DNA of 56,064 bases, taken from NCBI GenBank assembly GCA_009779915.1, contig WRBA01000016.1, forward strand, positions 1 to 56,064, given 5' to 3'. The stretch comes from Defluviitaleaceae bacterium (GTDB lineage: Bacteria > Bacillota > Clostridia > Lachnospirales > UBA5962). The position numbers and the translations under genes are program-made. The notes beneath the pieces were generated by a model. It worked only from the letters and a program-made list of their open reading frames with translations, did not search any database and had not been told where the DNA came from. Below are positions 8,868 through 17,612 of this stretch, one piece after another. Numbering within the stretch: the stretch's first letter is position 1; each line of letters opens with the position of its first letter.

Positions 8868-8888
8868 TCGTATTGCTATAGTAAATAA

Positions 8889-9269
8889 TTACTTCAATGT
8901 AACAACAGCACCGGCTTCTTCAAGCTTAGCTTTTGCGGCTTCCGCTTCGTCTTTAGAAACGCCGTCTTTAAGTATTTTAGGCGCGCCTTCAACTAAATCT
9001 TTAGCTTCTTTTAAGCCGAGACCTGTAATTTCTCTAACGGCTTTGATAACTTTAATTTTCTCAGCGCCAAAGTTTGTAAGTTCAACATCGAACTCAGTTT
9101 TTTCTTCAGCGGCGGCAGCACCGGCAGCGGGACCGGCAGCAGCGACAACCATACCGGCAGCGGCAGATACGCCAAATTCCTCTTCCGCTTTTGTTACTAA
9201 ATCATTTAATTCTATAACAGTCAATTCCTTGATAGCATCAATTATCTCATCAATAGTTAATTTTGCCAT
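8889..9269 (-). CDS. rplL: Ribosomal protein L7/L12
   Basis: Acidic stalk protein of the large ribosomal subunit, 126 residues, which recruits translational GTPases. The N-terminal dimerisation domain ([20 protein letters not shown]) is followed by an Ala/Gly/Pro hinge. The C-terminal domain is typical, with [20 protein letters not shown] and the DLVEGAPK helix-loop. It lies 25 nt behind rplJ in the same transcript with an AGGAGG-type site. The operon is probably feedback-controlled through the L10 leader. Confidence 0.98.
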   Translation of the reverse strand: MAKLTIDEIIDAIKELTVIELNDLVTKAEEEFGVSAAAGMVVAAAGPAAGAAAAEEKTEFDVELTNFGAEKIKVIKAVREITGLGLKEAKDLVEGAPKILKDGVSKDEAEAAKAKLEEAGAVVTLK

Positions 9270-9294
9270 TTATAGCACCTCCATACTTTTTATA

Positions 9295-9972
9295 TTATTC
9301 TTCAGGATTAGGGGCAGTTTCTTCTGCCGCGGGAGCCTCCTCTGAAGGGGCTTCTTCGACTGTGGGAGCTTCTGCCGCAGGCTCTTCGGTTTTTGCTTCT
9401 TCCGGCATAGCTTCCGGTGCTACAGCCTCGGGAGCTTCTGCTACGACCGTTTCTGCTGTTTCTGCACCTGCAGCTGGAGCAGCGTCTCCGCCTTTTTCCT
9501 CAGCGATAGCTTTAACAACCCTTGCGAAGCTTGACATTGGTGACTTAAAGGAGCCAAGAAGCCTTGAAAGAAGTTCCTCTCTGCCGGGAATTTTAGACAA
9601 TTTGTCAGTTCCCGCCGCGTCATAAAGAACTCCGTCAACAACCGCTGCTTTAAATTCAAGCTTAGGCATAGCTTTCATCTCGCCTGCAATAACTCTTGCT
9701 GCGCTTGTAGCGTCATCATAAGAAAAAGCCATCGTGGACGGACCTTTCAAATATTCAGCTATAGGCGCAAAAGAAGTATCTTTCACTGCAAATTCCATCA
9801 TAGAATTTTTATAGACTTTATAGTCTATACCTGCTTCTCTAAGCTTTTTACGAAGCTCAGTATCTTGAGCTACAGTCAAACCTCTGGCATCAACAATAAC
9901 CAAAGACAAGGACTTGTCAAGCTTACCTTTAATTTCGTCGATTACAACTTGCTTTTGTTCAATTTTGGGCAT
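9295..9972 (-). CDS. rplJ: Ribosomal protein L10 with long acidic tail
   Basis: Base of the L7/L12 stalk. Residues 1-165 are a normal L10: EIKGKLDKSLSLVIVDARGLTV, then LREAGIDYKVYKNSMM and PSTMAFSYDD, ending in the helix SFARVVKAIAEEKG. About 60 extra residues follow, almost entirely Ala, Glu, Pro, Thr and Val (for example EAPTVEEAPSEEAPAAEE). Most L10 proteins are about 165-180 residues, so this 225-residue form has an unusual disordered acidic extension where the L7/L12 dimers attach. The extension is in frame and uses normal codons, and rplL follows directly. Confidence 0.96.
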   Translation of the reverse strand: MPKIEQKQVVIDEIKGKLDKSLSLVIVDARGLTVAQDTELRKKLREAGIDYKVYKNSMMEFAVKDTSFAPIAEYLKGPSTMAFSYDDATSAARVIAGEMKAMPKLEFKAAVVDGVLYDAAGTDKLSKIPGREELLSRLLGSFKSPMSSFARVVKAIAEEKGGDAAPAAGAETAETVVAEAPEAVAPEAMPEEAKTEEPAAEAPTVEEAPSEEAPAAEETAPNPEE

Positions 9973-10011
9973 TATGCGTTATACCTCCTATTACCTTGAA
10001 ATCTAGGGAAA

Positions 10012-10140
10012 ATATAAAAACCCCCTGCCAAAGACAGGAGGTATTAGAGCGTAGTAACATTTCTAATCCAACCTCGGCAGGTGCCTTTTATAGGCGTTAT
10101 GCGTCATCCGCACCTGAGTCTTAGGCTTACAATGTGATAT
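10012..10140 (-). ncRNA. Ribosomal L10 leader
   Basis: The 262-base gap between rplA and rplJ carries the typical Firmicutes L10 leader on the minus strand. It has a conserved structured part ending CGAGGTTGGATTAG, then an attenuator-like hairpin, ACCTCCTGTC-tttg-GGCAGGGGG, followed by a T-rich stretch just before rplJ. In the known system, L10 (with L7/L12) binds the leader and reduces rplJL expression. Confidence 0.85.
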
Positions 10141-10234
10141 TTTACCACTGATAAAGCGGCTTGTCAAGTGAAAATAGCTTGACTCAACTTTTTCTCTAAA
10201 AAAGTCTCATTGTATGTTTCAATTCATGTTCATA

Positions 10235-10930
10235 CTAATCATTAACCCTAACGGCATTAACCTTAACCCCAGGTCCCATTGTAGTTGTAAGTACAACGGA
10301 TCGCATATAAGTACCCTTAGCGGCAGATGGTTTAGCTTTTTGAACAGCGTCAACTATGGTTTTAAAATTATCCATAAGTTTTTCGCTGCCGAAGGAAACT
10401 TTGCCGATTGGAACGTGGATAATATTAGCTCTGTCAAGTCTGTATTCAATTTTACCGGCTTTAATTTCTTCCACCGCTTTTTTAATATCCATAGACACGG
10501 TTCCGGCTTTTGGGTTAGGCATAAGTCCTTTAGGACCAAGTACACGACCAATACGACCTACAACACCCATCATATCAGGGGTTGCAACTACTACGTCAAA
10601 CTCAAACCAGTTTTCGTTTTGAATTTTTGTAACAAGTTCTTCCGCACCAACGTATTCCGCGCCGGCAGCTTCCGCTTCGGCTGCTTTATCGCCTTTGGCA
10701 AAAACTAATACTCTAAGAGATTTACCTGTTCCGTGAGGCAGTACAACAGCTCCGCGAACCTGCTGGTCAGCATGACGTGAGTCAACCCCAAGCTTTAAAT
10801 GACACTCAACAGTAGCGTCAAATTTTTCATAGCTGGTTTTTTGTACAAGCTCGATAGCTTCCGCCGGGTCGTACAAAGTTTTTCGATCTACTAATTTTGC
10901 TGCTTCTCTATATTTTTTTCCTCTTTTCAT
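10235..10930 (-). CDS. rplA: Ribosomal protein L1
   Basis: 231-residue L1-stalk protein of the 50S subunit, which helps release deacylated tRNA. Hallmarks are [13 protein letters not shown] at the start, [20 protein letters not shown], the [17 protein letters not shown] segment and [18 protein letters not shown]. It is 18 nt behind rplK. In this family L1 also represses its own operon by binding an mRNA copy of its rRNA site, and such a site is visible before rplK. Confidence 0.98.
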   Translation of the reverse strand: MKRGKKYREAAKLVDRKTLYDPAEAIELVQKTSYEKFDATVECHLKLGVDSRHADQQVRGAVVLPHGTGKSLRVLVFAKGDKAAEAEAAGAEYVGAEELVTKIQNENWFEFDVVVATPDMMGVVGRIGRVLGPKGLMPNPKAGTVSMDIKKAVEEIKAGKIEYRLDRANIIHVPIGKVSFGSEKLMDNFKTIVDAVQKAKPSAAKGTYMRSVVLTTTMGPGVKVNAVRVND

Positions 10931-10948
10931 AAATAAGTCCCCCTAATC

Positions 10949-11374
10949 CTAATCCGTAACGGTTATTCCCATACTGCGGGCAGTTCCCGCTATCATGGAA
11001 ATAGCTGTATCGATACTGGCTGCGTTTAAGTCAGGCATTTTGTGTTCAGCTATACGCTGGAGACCTGCACGGTCAATGGTTGCCACTTTTTGCTTGTTAG
11101 GCACGCCTGAGCCGGACTCGATGCCGCATTCTTTCTTTAAAAGAACTGCTGCCGGAGGAGTTTTAGTGATAAAGGAATAGCTTTTGTCTTGATAAACTGT
11201 AATAACAACAGGGATTATAAGCCCTGCTTGTGCGCTTGTTCTTTCGTTAAACTCTTTACAAAAACCTACGATATTAACCCCATGCTGACCTAGTGCAGGT
11301 CCTACAGGCGGGGCTGGTGTTGCCTTGGCTGCTTCAATTTGCAGCTTAATATACCCTGAAATTTTCTTTGCCAT
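10949..11374 (-). CDS. rplK: Ribosomal protein L11
   Basis: 141-residue protein of the GTPase-associated centre. The N-terminal domain carries [18 protein letters not shown] and the KEFNERT region. The C-terminal RNA-binding domain contains [34 protein letters not shown] and SMGITV. The start is preceded by AGGAGGTGCCAT. It is first in the rplK-rplA pair, behind an L1-type leader hairpin and, further up, nusG. Confidence 0.98.
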   Translation of the reverse strand: MAKKISGYIKLQIEAAKATPAPPVGPALGQHGVNIVGFCKEFNERTSAQAGLIIPVVITVYQDKSYSFITKTPPAAVLLKKECGIESGSGVPNKQKVATIDRAGLQRIAEHKMPDLNAASIDTAISMIAGTARSMGITVTD

Positions 11375-11425
11375 ATGGCACCTCCTATTTGCCGCTTAAA
11401 AGTTGGGTAAACCTCTTAGCGGGGT

Positions 11426-11459
11426 GTGGTTAGTCAGGAATGCAAGCATTCCCTCCCAC
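11426..11459 (-). promoter_or_regulatory. L1-binding-site mimic before rplK
   Basis: On the minus strand GTGGGAGGGAATGC, then GCATTCC, then TGACTAACCAC fold into a stem-loop. The flanks GTGGGAGG and ACCAC copy the 23S rRNA L1-binding helix (GGUGGGAGG ... AUACCACC). In other bacteria such a site lets free L1 repress rplK-rplA translation. It lies 52 bases before the rplK start. Confidence 0.65.
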
Positions 11460-11492
11460 AACGCGAATAAAGATTCACGTAATTTATAGCAA

Positions 11493-11570
11493 TTATATTG
11501 CAAACATAATAAATCCGGCTATTATCATCAAAACAGCCGTAAGAACTGGTATAAGACATCCGGTTTGCAT
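11493..11570 (-). CDS. Possible 25-residue membrane peptide between nusG and rplK
   Basis: An ATG at 11570 lies 18 bases after the nusG stop, with GAGGT about 9 nt before it. It opens MQTGCLIPVLTAVLM, continues with a hydrophobic stretch and ends at TAA (11493). The product would be a single transmembrane helix with almost no charged residues. I know no family for it. A chance frame in a leader is possible, but the spacing and ribosome-binding site make it worth recording. Confidence 0.35.
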   Translation of the reverse strand: MQTGCLIPVLTAVLMIIAGFIMFAI

Positions 11571-11588
11571 AAATTTTTTACCTCAAAA

Positions 11589-12122
11589 CTACACCAATTT
11601 CTGTATCTGAGTAAACTCAAGCTCTACAGGGGTTTCCCTGCCAAAAACAGATAAAGATACAACAACGGAGCGTTTACTCATATTAACTTCTTTAACGACA
11701 GCAACAGAGTCCTCGAAAGGCCAAGTTGTTACGCGCACACTGTCCCCAACTTCAATATCAATAACTTCTGAGGGCATTTCTATGCCCATATTGGCAATTT
11801 CATCCTCTGTTAATGACACAGGTTTAGAGCCGGGACCTACGAAGCTTGTGACGCCTCTGGTATTTCGCACAACGTACCAAGTTTCATCATTCATAAACAT
11901 TTTAATAAGAACATAGCCCGGATAGACTTTTCTTGAAACATTCTTTTTTTGTCCGTTTTTAATTTCAACAGTATCATGTATGGGAACGGCAACCTCAAAA
12001 ATCTGATCCTGCATACCGCGGTTTTCCACGATTTTTTCTATATTGGCTTTTACTTTGTTTTCATAGCCCGAATAAGTATGGACTACATACCATTCCGGCT
12101 CAGGCATTTGCATTTCTGACAT
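11589..12122 (-). CDS. nusG: Transcription termination/antitermination factor NusG
   Basis: 177 residues. The N-terminal NGN domain that binds RNA polymerase begins EWYVVHTYSGYENKVKANIE and includes FPGYVLIKM-like PGYVLIKMFMNDETWYVVRNT. The C-terminal KOW domain has VGDSVRVTTWPFEDSVAVVKEVN. Length and order are standard for Firmicutes. It follows secE by 18 nt in the conserved secE-nusG-rplK arrangement. Confidence 0.97.
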   Translation of the reverse strand: MSEMQMPEPEWYVVHTYSGYENKVKANIEKIVENRGMQDQIFEVAVPIHDTVEIKNGQKKNVSRKVYPGYVLIKMFMNDETWYVVRNTRGVTSFVGPGSKPVSLTEDEIANMGIEMPSEVIDIEVGDSVRVTTWPFEDSVAVVKEVNMSKRSVVVSLSVFGRETPVELEFTQIQKLV

Positions 12123-12140
12123 TCAAAGGTCCCCCTTCTG

Positions 12141-12347
12141 CTACGCCACAATTCTCGAAATCCAACTCATAATCTCGGTGAAAATAAAATCATAGCAGAA
12201 TATTATTACGAGGAAAACGATACAAACTCCGATTACAGTCATAGTTTTTTTGCGAAGCTCCGCCGGAGTAAGCCACTGTATTCTCTTAAACTCGGCTTTA
12301 TATTCCACTAATTTTTCGCCTAGAGTCGCTTTTTTCTCTTTTTCCAT
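12141..12347 (-). CDS. secE: Preprotein translocase subunit SecE
   Basis: 68-residue SecYEG subunit. A charged amphipathic N-terminal part (EYKAEFKRIQWLTPAELRKKT) precedes one transmembrane helix (VIGVCIVFLVIIFCYDFIF), the usual short Gram-positive SecE. It is located between rpmG and nusG. Confidence 0.95.
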   Translation of the reverse strand: MEKEKKATLGEKLVEYKAEFKRIQWLTPAELRKKTMTVIGVCIVFLVIIFCYDFIFTEIMSWISRIVA

Positions 12348-12413
12348 GTTAATTGCTCCCCCAACTAAGTATCAAACAATCAATCTTTAAGGCTGTTTTG
12401 TGCATAATTGTTC

Positions 12414-12563
12414 CTATCTGGTCTCTCTATGAAGAGTGTGGCTGTTACAGAATCTACAGTATTTCTTAGTTTCCATCCTGTCCGGATGATTTTTCTTTTC
12501 TTTGGTGGTATTGTAGTTTCTCTGCCTGCATTCTGTACAAGCAAGTATAATTCCGCTTCTCAT
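12414..12563 (-). CDS. rpmG: Ribosomal protein L33, zinc-binding type
   Basis: 49 residues, starting [19 protein letters not shown]. Two CxxC pairs (CTEC and CRFC) mark the zinc-binding form of L33. I placed the start at ATG 12563, preceded by GGAGG at 12 nt; a longer in-frame reading would add 37 unrelated residues. It is first in the rpmG-secE-nusG transcript, with a consensus promoter about 80 bases upstream. Confidence 0.95.
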   Translation of the reverse strand: MRSGIILACTECRQRNYNTTKEKKNHPDRMETKKYCRFCNSHTLHRETR

Positions 12564-12642
12564 GGTTAAAATATACCTCCTGACCTTATAATTACGTAAT
12601 TCCAAATTAAGTACACAAAAAAAAGACTTTCGTCGCCCGACA

Positions 12643-12671
12643 ATAATATCACCAATCATAGGTACTGTCAA
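12643..12671 (-). promoter_or_regulatory. Promoter of rpmG-secE-nusG
   Basis: On the minus strand TTGACA-N17-TATTAT, an almost perfect sigma-A promoter. Confidence 0.8.
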
Positions 12672-12704
12672 CAAATTTTTGTATTTTTTAGAAAGATTGC
12701 CATT

Positions 12705-13160
12705 TTACTGCTGTTTTTTCTTATTCTGCTCATACCTCTTCAAAAGCTCCGCTTTGGATGTGTTAGCTACTACCCTTGCAGGTGCCGTTTTTTTAAATTT
12801 TGACAATTCAGCTCTATTTCTTTGCTCGGTTGCTCGGATTTTTACATCAAGTTCAAGAGAGGCATTTATAAGAGCTTGTAAATTAGCGGTTTTTTCAGGG
12901 ATTTCTCTAGCCTTATCTTCAAAATTATCTGAAATGCCTTCAAAAACTCCCTGGAAAATATTGTCAAGCTCAACAACTCGGTCTATATGTTCTTGTTTGG
13001 CTTCATTCATTTCTACAAACATATCCCACATTTCCTCGCTTTTATCCATATCAATAAGCTGTTCCTGGTTTTCTGTAATGTTTAAGATAAGGTTAAGAAT
13101 CTCATTCTTTTCACCCAAGGATGAGATAAGTATATCCATTTTAATTTCAAATTCGTTCAT
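12705..13160 (-). CDS. Small coiled-coil protein, FlgN-like (uncertain)
   Basis: 151-residue, highly charged, probably all-helical cytosolic protein. The pattern of repeated leucines and acidic residues (ILNLILNITENQEQLIDMD, then VVELDNIFQGVFEG) is like FlgN/FliT-type flagellar export chaperones, but no diagnostic motif is present. The C-terminus is Lys/Gln rich. GAGAGGGG precedes the ATG. It is transcribed away from the EAL/HDOD gene at 13306. No flagellar genes are in the window, so the FlgN idea is weak. Confidence 0.6.
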   Translation of the reverse strand: MNEFEIKMDILISSLGEKNEILNLILNITENQEQLIDMDKSEEMWDMFVEMNEAKQEHIDRVVELDNIFQGVFEGISDNFEDKAREIPEKTANLQALINASLELDVKIRATEQRNRAELSKFKKTAPARVVANTSKAELLKRYEQNKKKQQ

Positions 13161-13305
13161 AAGAACCCCTCTCCACAGTCAAAATTAATTAACTATAATA
13201 CAATTTTATCATAAATTTTTAAAAAATACACACAAAGCTCAATTTTTGTGATAAACTATTTAAATATAAGCAATACTTTTAGCGACAGTGAGGTGTATTT
13301 ACTTA

Positions 13306-14556
13306 ATGAAACAATTTGTCACGGCAGTGCCTCTATTTACAACCGATATGTCGGTGGAAGCGTATCAGCTGCGTTATCAGGACAGCTCTAAATTATTTGG
13401 TCTCTCAGATGACCATACGATGCTTGACGGCATAATGAATTCTCCGGGTCTTGACATTCTCAATAATGTAGGGATAGAGCCCTTTACAGGAGGGGAACCG
13501 ATTTTTTTACCTGTTAATCCTTACATGCTCTTATCTAACTTTGCGGACAGCTGCCAAATTCCACCAAATCTATTGGTTCCGGTGCTGTCTAAGGACATGC
13601 CTCTTAAGGAGATATATTTCCAAAAATGCTATGAACTTACAAAGGCTGGGTTTAGACTTGCCATACCTGAATTTGAATTGACTCATTTAGCCTCTTTGCT
13701 ATATAATATGGCAAGCTTTGTGTTGTTAAATGCCAAAGATCCGGAGTGTTTAGATAATTTTAAACGGATTAGAAATAAATATCCAAAAATTACGGTTGTC
13801 TTCCAAAATGTAGATGATATGGAAATGTTTAAAAACCTGAAGGAGATGAGTAATTGTCTTTACGAAGGTTCTTTCTATAATATTCCTGTTGACCAAACTA
13901 ATAACAAAGTATCTCCTTTGCGTACAAATGCACTAAGGCTTTTAAAGATTATGGGTGAGGAAAATATTGATTTTGATTTAGATGAAGTTTCAGATATCAT
14001 TCAAAAAGACGCGGCATTATCCATTGCACTTCTTAAATTTATCAATTCACCTGTTATTGGCATAAGCAACAAAGTAACATCTATTAAGAACGCTATTGCG
14101 CTTTTGGGTCAAAAAGAAACACGGAAATGGACCATTGCCTGTGTAACAATGTATGTGGCTGAGGATAGCCCTTCTGAGCTTACTAGGATATCTTTGACGC
14201 GCGCTAAATATACGGAAAACTTGGCGACTGCTTTTGAAATGGGCATTCATGCCCCGTCTTTATTCTTAATGGGTCTTTTCTCTCTTTTAGACGTAATTTT
14301 GGACAAACCTATGAAAGAGGCTTTGGAAGAGGTTTCTGTAAGTGATACTATAAGAGAAGCCCTAGCTTTTGGCAAAGGGGAGTTTGTTGATGTATTAGAC
14401 CTTGTAAACGCTTATGAAAAAGCTGATTGGAAAGTAGTTTCAAGAATAATGCTTCTTAGAAATATAGACCCTCATAAGCTTAATCAAGCTTTTGTAGATT
14501 CTTTAGTTTGGTATAGACAGCTTTTGGATAATTTGAATACTGAAGATGAAGATTAA
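13306..14556 (+). CDS. EAL/HDOD domain signalling protein (YuxH-like)
   Basis: 416 residues. The N-terminal half looks like a degenerate EAL domain: VTAVPLFTTDMSVEAYQLRYQ begins like EAL-HDOD proteins, but no intact EAL or DDFGxG catalytic residues are visible, so c-di-GMP hydrolysis is unlikely. The C-terminal half is an HDOD domain (LRLLKIMGEENIDFDLDEVSDIIQKDAALSIALLKFINSP, then GQKETRKW), often found in signalling scaffolds. The ATG at 13306 has GAGGTG upstream; a GTG 18 bases earlier is less likely. It stands just before a two-component system on the same strand. Confidence 0.8.
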   Translation: MKQFVTAVPLFTTDMSVEAYQLRYQDSSKLFGLSDDHTMLDGIMNSPGLDILNNVGIEPFTGGEPIFLPVNPYMLLSNFADSCQIPPNLLVPVLSKDMPLKEIYFQKCYELTKAGFRLAIPEFELTHLASLLYNMASFVLLNAKDPECLDNFKRIRNKYPKITVVFQNVDDMEMFKNLKEMSNCLYEGSFYNIPVDQTNNKVSPLRTNALRLLKIMGEENIDFDLDEVSDIIQKDAALSIALLKFINSPVIGISNKVTSIKNAIALLGQKETRKWTIACVTMYVAEDSPSELTRISLTRAKYTENLATAFEMGIHAPSLFLMGLFSLLDVILDKPMKEALEEVSVSDTIREALAFGKGEFVDVLDLVNAYEKADWKVVSRIMLLRNIDPHKLNQAFVDSLVWYRQLLDNLNTEDED

Positions 14557-14565
14557 AATTAGAGT

Positions 14566-14640
14566 TAGAATTAATAATCACAATCCACGTTTTAACTTGT
14601 AAGGAGCTTCATAGGTTAAAGCAGTGGATTGTAAAAACTG
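14566..14640 (+). promoter_or_regulatory. Inverted repeat between EAL/HDOD gene and response regulator
   Basis: ACAATCCAC near 14579 pairs with GTGGATTGT near 14623, enclosing a weaker TTTTAAC/GTTAAAG pairing, and is followed by AAAAA and a short CTGCC-ttcg-GGCAG hairpin. It could be a terminator-like or processing structure. No strong T-tract follows. Confidence 0.35.
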
Positions 14641-14668
14641 CCTTCGGGCAGGGATTTGAGGTGCGCTT

Positions 14669-15367
14669 ATGAGTGAATACAATATATTGGTAGTAGACGA
14701 TGACAAAGAAATAAGGAATGCTTTGAAAATATATCTTTCCAATGAAGGGATGAATGTTTTTTTAGCCTCTGACGGCAAGGAGTCTTTGGAGATTATTGAG
14801 GCTAATGAAATTCATCTTGTTTTGATGGATATAATGATGCCTAAAATGGACGGTATTCAAGCTACTTTGGAAATCCGCCAGAAAAAAGATATTCCCATAA
14901 TAATACTTTCAGCCAAAGGTCAGGATAAGGATGTTATATTAGGTCTAAACGTAGGTGCGGATGATTATATTTCCAAGCCCTTTAATTTTCTTGAGCTTAT
15001 TGCAAGGGTTAAGAGTAATTTGCGGCGTTATCTTAAATATGATAATTATCAAAAAGACAAAGAGGAGTTGGAAATTGAAATTCGAGGGCTTATATTAAAC
15101 CCAAAGACAAGTGAGGTTTTTGTAAACGGTAATCAAGTCCATTTAACTCCTATAGAATTTAAAATACTCAGACTTCTCATGGAAAACAAGAATATTACTT
15201 TCTCTATACAAGAAATTTATGAGAAAGTCTGGAAAGAGCCTTTTTATAATAGCGAAAATACTGTGGCAGTACATATCAGGCGTATTCGGGAGAAAATTGA
15301 AATTAACCCGAAGGAACCTATGTATTTAAAGGTTGTTTGGGGAGTTGGATACAAAATTGAGAAATGA
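14669..15367 (+). CDS. OmpR/PhoB-family response regulator
   Basis: 232 residues. The receiver domain has the acidic pocket in VVDDDKE, the phospho-acceptor Asp in LVLMDIMMPKMDG, a Thr/Ser switch position in IIILSAKG and the lysine in YISKPF. The C-terminal winged helix contains LTPIEFKILRLLMEN and the recognition segment NTVAVHIRRIREKIE. It overlaps the downstream histidine kinase, so the two form one two-component system. The target genes are not indicated; the neighbouring MATE exporter is a candidate. Confidence 0.93.
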   Translation: MSEYNILVVDDDKEIRNALKIYLSNEGMNVFLASDGKESLEIIEANEIHLVLMDIMMPKMDGIQATLEIRQKKDIPIIILSAKGQDKDVILGLNVGADDYISKPFNFLELIARVKSNLRRYLKYDNYQKDKEELEIEIRGLILNPKTSEVFVNGNQVHLTPIEFKILRLLMENKNITFSIQEIYEKVWKEPFYNSENTVAVHIRRIREKIEINPKEPMYLKVVWGVGYKIEK

Positions 15368-17600
15368 TGAAACAAAGTCGGATATAGCTTTAGAGGATGG
15401 TATTAAAAGCCCAAGCTTTAGTTTGTTTGGGCTTATTTTACTTGTGCTTGTTATTTTTATTTCCTCTGCAAGGCTTAGGGAATCCCATGTGGAGCTTATC
15501 TACCTTCAAAGGGATGAAGAAGGGTATATAGAAGCTTATTTGCGCCAAGATATTGATTGCTGGAATGAAATTGTGCGATATGCAAGGAATTTAAGCCGTT
15601 TCTTTATACATCACAGAGGATTTGATGGGCAGCCTCAAATAGAGGCTGTCACTTGGGATGAAATGGCTGAAGATATGGCTCAGCTTACAGGTGCTTTAAC
15701 CTTTGAGCTTACGGAGGCACTCAGCAATTTCAACCGTACTCTGCTGGACCCACAGCAGCCTCAAAGTGCGGAAAATGAGGCGGCAAGAGAGCTTTCTGAA
15801 ATTGCTAGGACTTTAGGATCGTCTTATATAGCTGATTTTGAGTATCAGCGTCAGATACGGCTTAGGGAGAGGGTAGCTAATTTTGTTGCGGTAGGCAATT
15901 ACCTTGAAAATACGCAGGAGTTTGTTTATTTTCTCCACGATTCGGTGTTGGAACAGACTTTTACCAATATACCTTATCCAGATGAGGAATTTTTCTTAGC
16001 CAATAATGTTTATGTGATAATCGATTTATCTACCATACCTGATACATTTAACGGTATACCCCTTCATGAAGACTTTGCCAGAGCCGGCATAAGCGGGCTT
16101 ATTGCTCTGCCTATTGCCCAGCCGCCTGAAAGTGTTGTGGATATAGCAATACATAGAGCTTATATAAGCTGGATGGAAAGTATTGAATACGCAAGGACTC
16201 AGGTAAATATCTATATTGGCATAACTTTGGCAGCCGCGATTATCACAACGATTATCGTGGTTAAAGTACTTTTGCCTAATTTACAAGGAGTTGGGGAAGG
16301 ATTTAACTTAGGTATAGGGCTTTACTTGAAAATTCCTTTAATTATTAAAATGATACTTTCCATATATGCTTTTTGGGGAGTTTTTAATTTTTTTGACAGA
16401 CAGGGGTTAGAGCCTAGTTTTTTGCATTTGCCTTTTGTATATATAGGTATAATTATCGTAATTTTTACTATAGTTATTTTAATCAGGCTGTTTAGGGGCA
16501 GATATATTTTCTCTGACGAGCTTGAGGTGCGGACTTTCAGTCAAATTATAACAGGGCTTAAAATAATAAGACGGTTAAGTCCTGTGCTTTTGCCTATGAT
16601 TTCTATCGGGCTTATGGGGCTAAGCTTGGGGTTTATGATAGCAGGCTTGTATATTATGCTTGTACTTGCTCAGTGGGGGAGTGTTCTCTATTTTCAATAT
16701 ATACTTATGAGCGTGGGTGCCTTTGGGCTTTCTGCGGCAGTAATCATATCTCTTCTTGTATTTACTAATTATGCCAAAAGCTATTATTATATAAGGATTA
16801 TAGCTGAGGGCAGCCCTGTTTCTATACCTGCACAAAAAGGTTTTTTACATGAACCCCTAAATATACTAAATGGTTTAAGTGTAGGGCTTCAGGAAAGCCT
16901 TGAAGAGCAGCTTCATGCAGAGCGGACAAAGACCGAGCTTATTACAAATGTATCTCATGACTTGAAAACACCTCTCACCAGCATAATAAATTATGTGGAT
17001 TTACTTAAAAAGAGCAATATTGAAGATGCTGCAGCCAAAGAATATGTAGAAATATTGGAAAGTAAATCCGAACGCTTGAAAATACTTATTGAGGATTTGT
17101 TTGAAGCGGCAAAGCTTACCAGCCGGTCTATGGAGTTAAATGTAGAGCCTGTGGATATTGTGCAGCTTTTAACTCAAGCTATTGGAGAACTTTCTGAAAA
17201 ATTTGAGTCAAAAAATATTGAAATCCGCTTTAAAGCACCGGATCCGCCTGAGGATAAGCTGATTATAATCCTTGATGGTCAGCGTATGTGGCGTGTTTTT
17301 GAAAATTTGCTTAATAATATGGCTAATTACGCTCCGCAGGGGAGCCGTGCCTATATAAATATAGAGATATCCGAGGGATTTGTGGAAATTATTATGAAAA
17401 ATGTCTCTCTATACCCTCTTGATTTTGACCCGGTTGAGCTTTTTGAGCGTTTTAAGCGAGGAGATGCGGCAAGGACTACGGAAGGGTCAGGGCTTGGTTT
17501 GTCTATAGCCAGAGATATTGTGGAGCTTCACGGTGGTAAGGTGGAAATAACTATAGATGGTGATTTGTTCAAGGTCACGATAACCTTAGGTATAAGTTAG
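15357..17600 (+). CDS. Membrane sensor histidine kinase
   Basis: About 747 residues. A first transmembrane helix (LFGLILLVLVIFISSA) is followed by about 240 extracytoplasmic residues and then five or six further membrane segments, more than usual. The kinase core begins with VSHDLKTPLTSIINY, where His is the phosphorylation site. The ATPase has the N box FENLLNNMANYA and the G2 box GSGLGLSIARDIVELHGG. I favour the TTG start at 15357, which has GGGGAG upstream and overlaps the regulator stop; TTG at 15333 is possible. It probably phosphorylates the regulator upstream. Confidence 0.9.
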   Translation: MRNDETKSDIALEDGIKSPSFSLFGLILLVLVIFISSARLRESHVELIYLQRDEEGYIEAYLRQDIDCWNEIVRYARNLSRFFIHHRGFDGQPQIEAVTWDEMAEDMAQLTGALTFELTEALSNFNRTLLDPQQPQSAENEAARELSEIARTLGSSYIADFEYQRQIRLRERVANFVAVGNYLENTQEFVYFLHDSVLEQTFTNIPYPDEEFFLANNVYVIIDLSTIPDTFNGIPLHEDFARAGISGLIALPIAQPPESVVDIAIHRAYISWMESIEYARTQVNIYIGITLAAAIITTIIVVKVLLPNLQGVGEGFNLGIGLYLKIPLIIKMILSIYAFWGVFNFFDRQGLEPSFLHLPFVYIGIIIVIFTIVILIRLFRGRYIFSDELEVRTFSQIITGLKIIRRLSPVLLPMISIGLMGLSLGFMIAGLYIMLVLAQWGSVLYFQYILMSVGAFGLSAAVIISLLVFTNYAKSYYYIRIIAEGSPVSIPAQKGFLHEPLNILNGLSVGLQESLEEQLHAERTKTELITNVSHDLKTPLTSIINYVDLLKKSNIEDAAAKEYVEILESKSERLKILIEDLFEAAKLTSRSMELNVEPVDIVQLLTQAIGELSEKFESKNIEIRFKAPDPPEDKLIIILDGQRMWRVFENLLNNMANYAPQGSRAYINIEISEGFVEIIMKNVSLYPLDFDPVELFERFKRGDAARTTEGSGLGLSIARDIVELHGGKVEITIDGDLFKVTITLGIS

Positions 17601-17612
17601 GAGAATTGTTGT

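Noticed and set aside
12705-13160. Firm assignment as FlgN
   Set aside because: Only general helical and acidic character matches; no flagellar neighbours.
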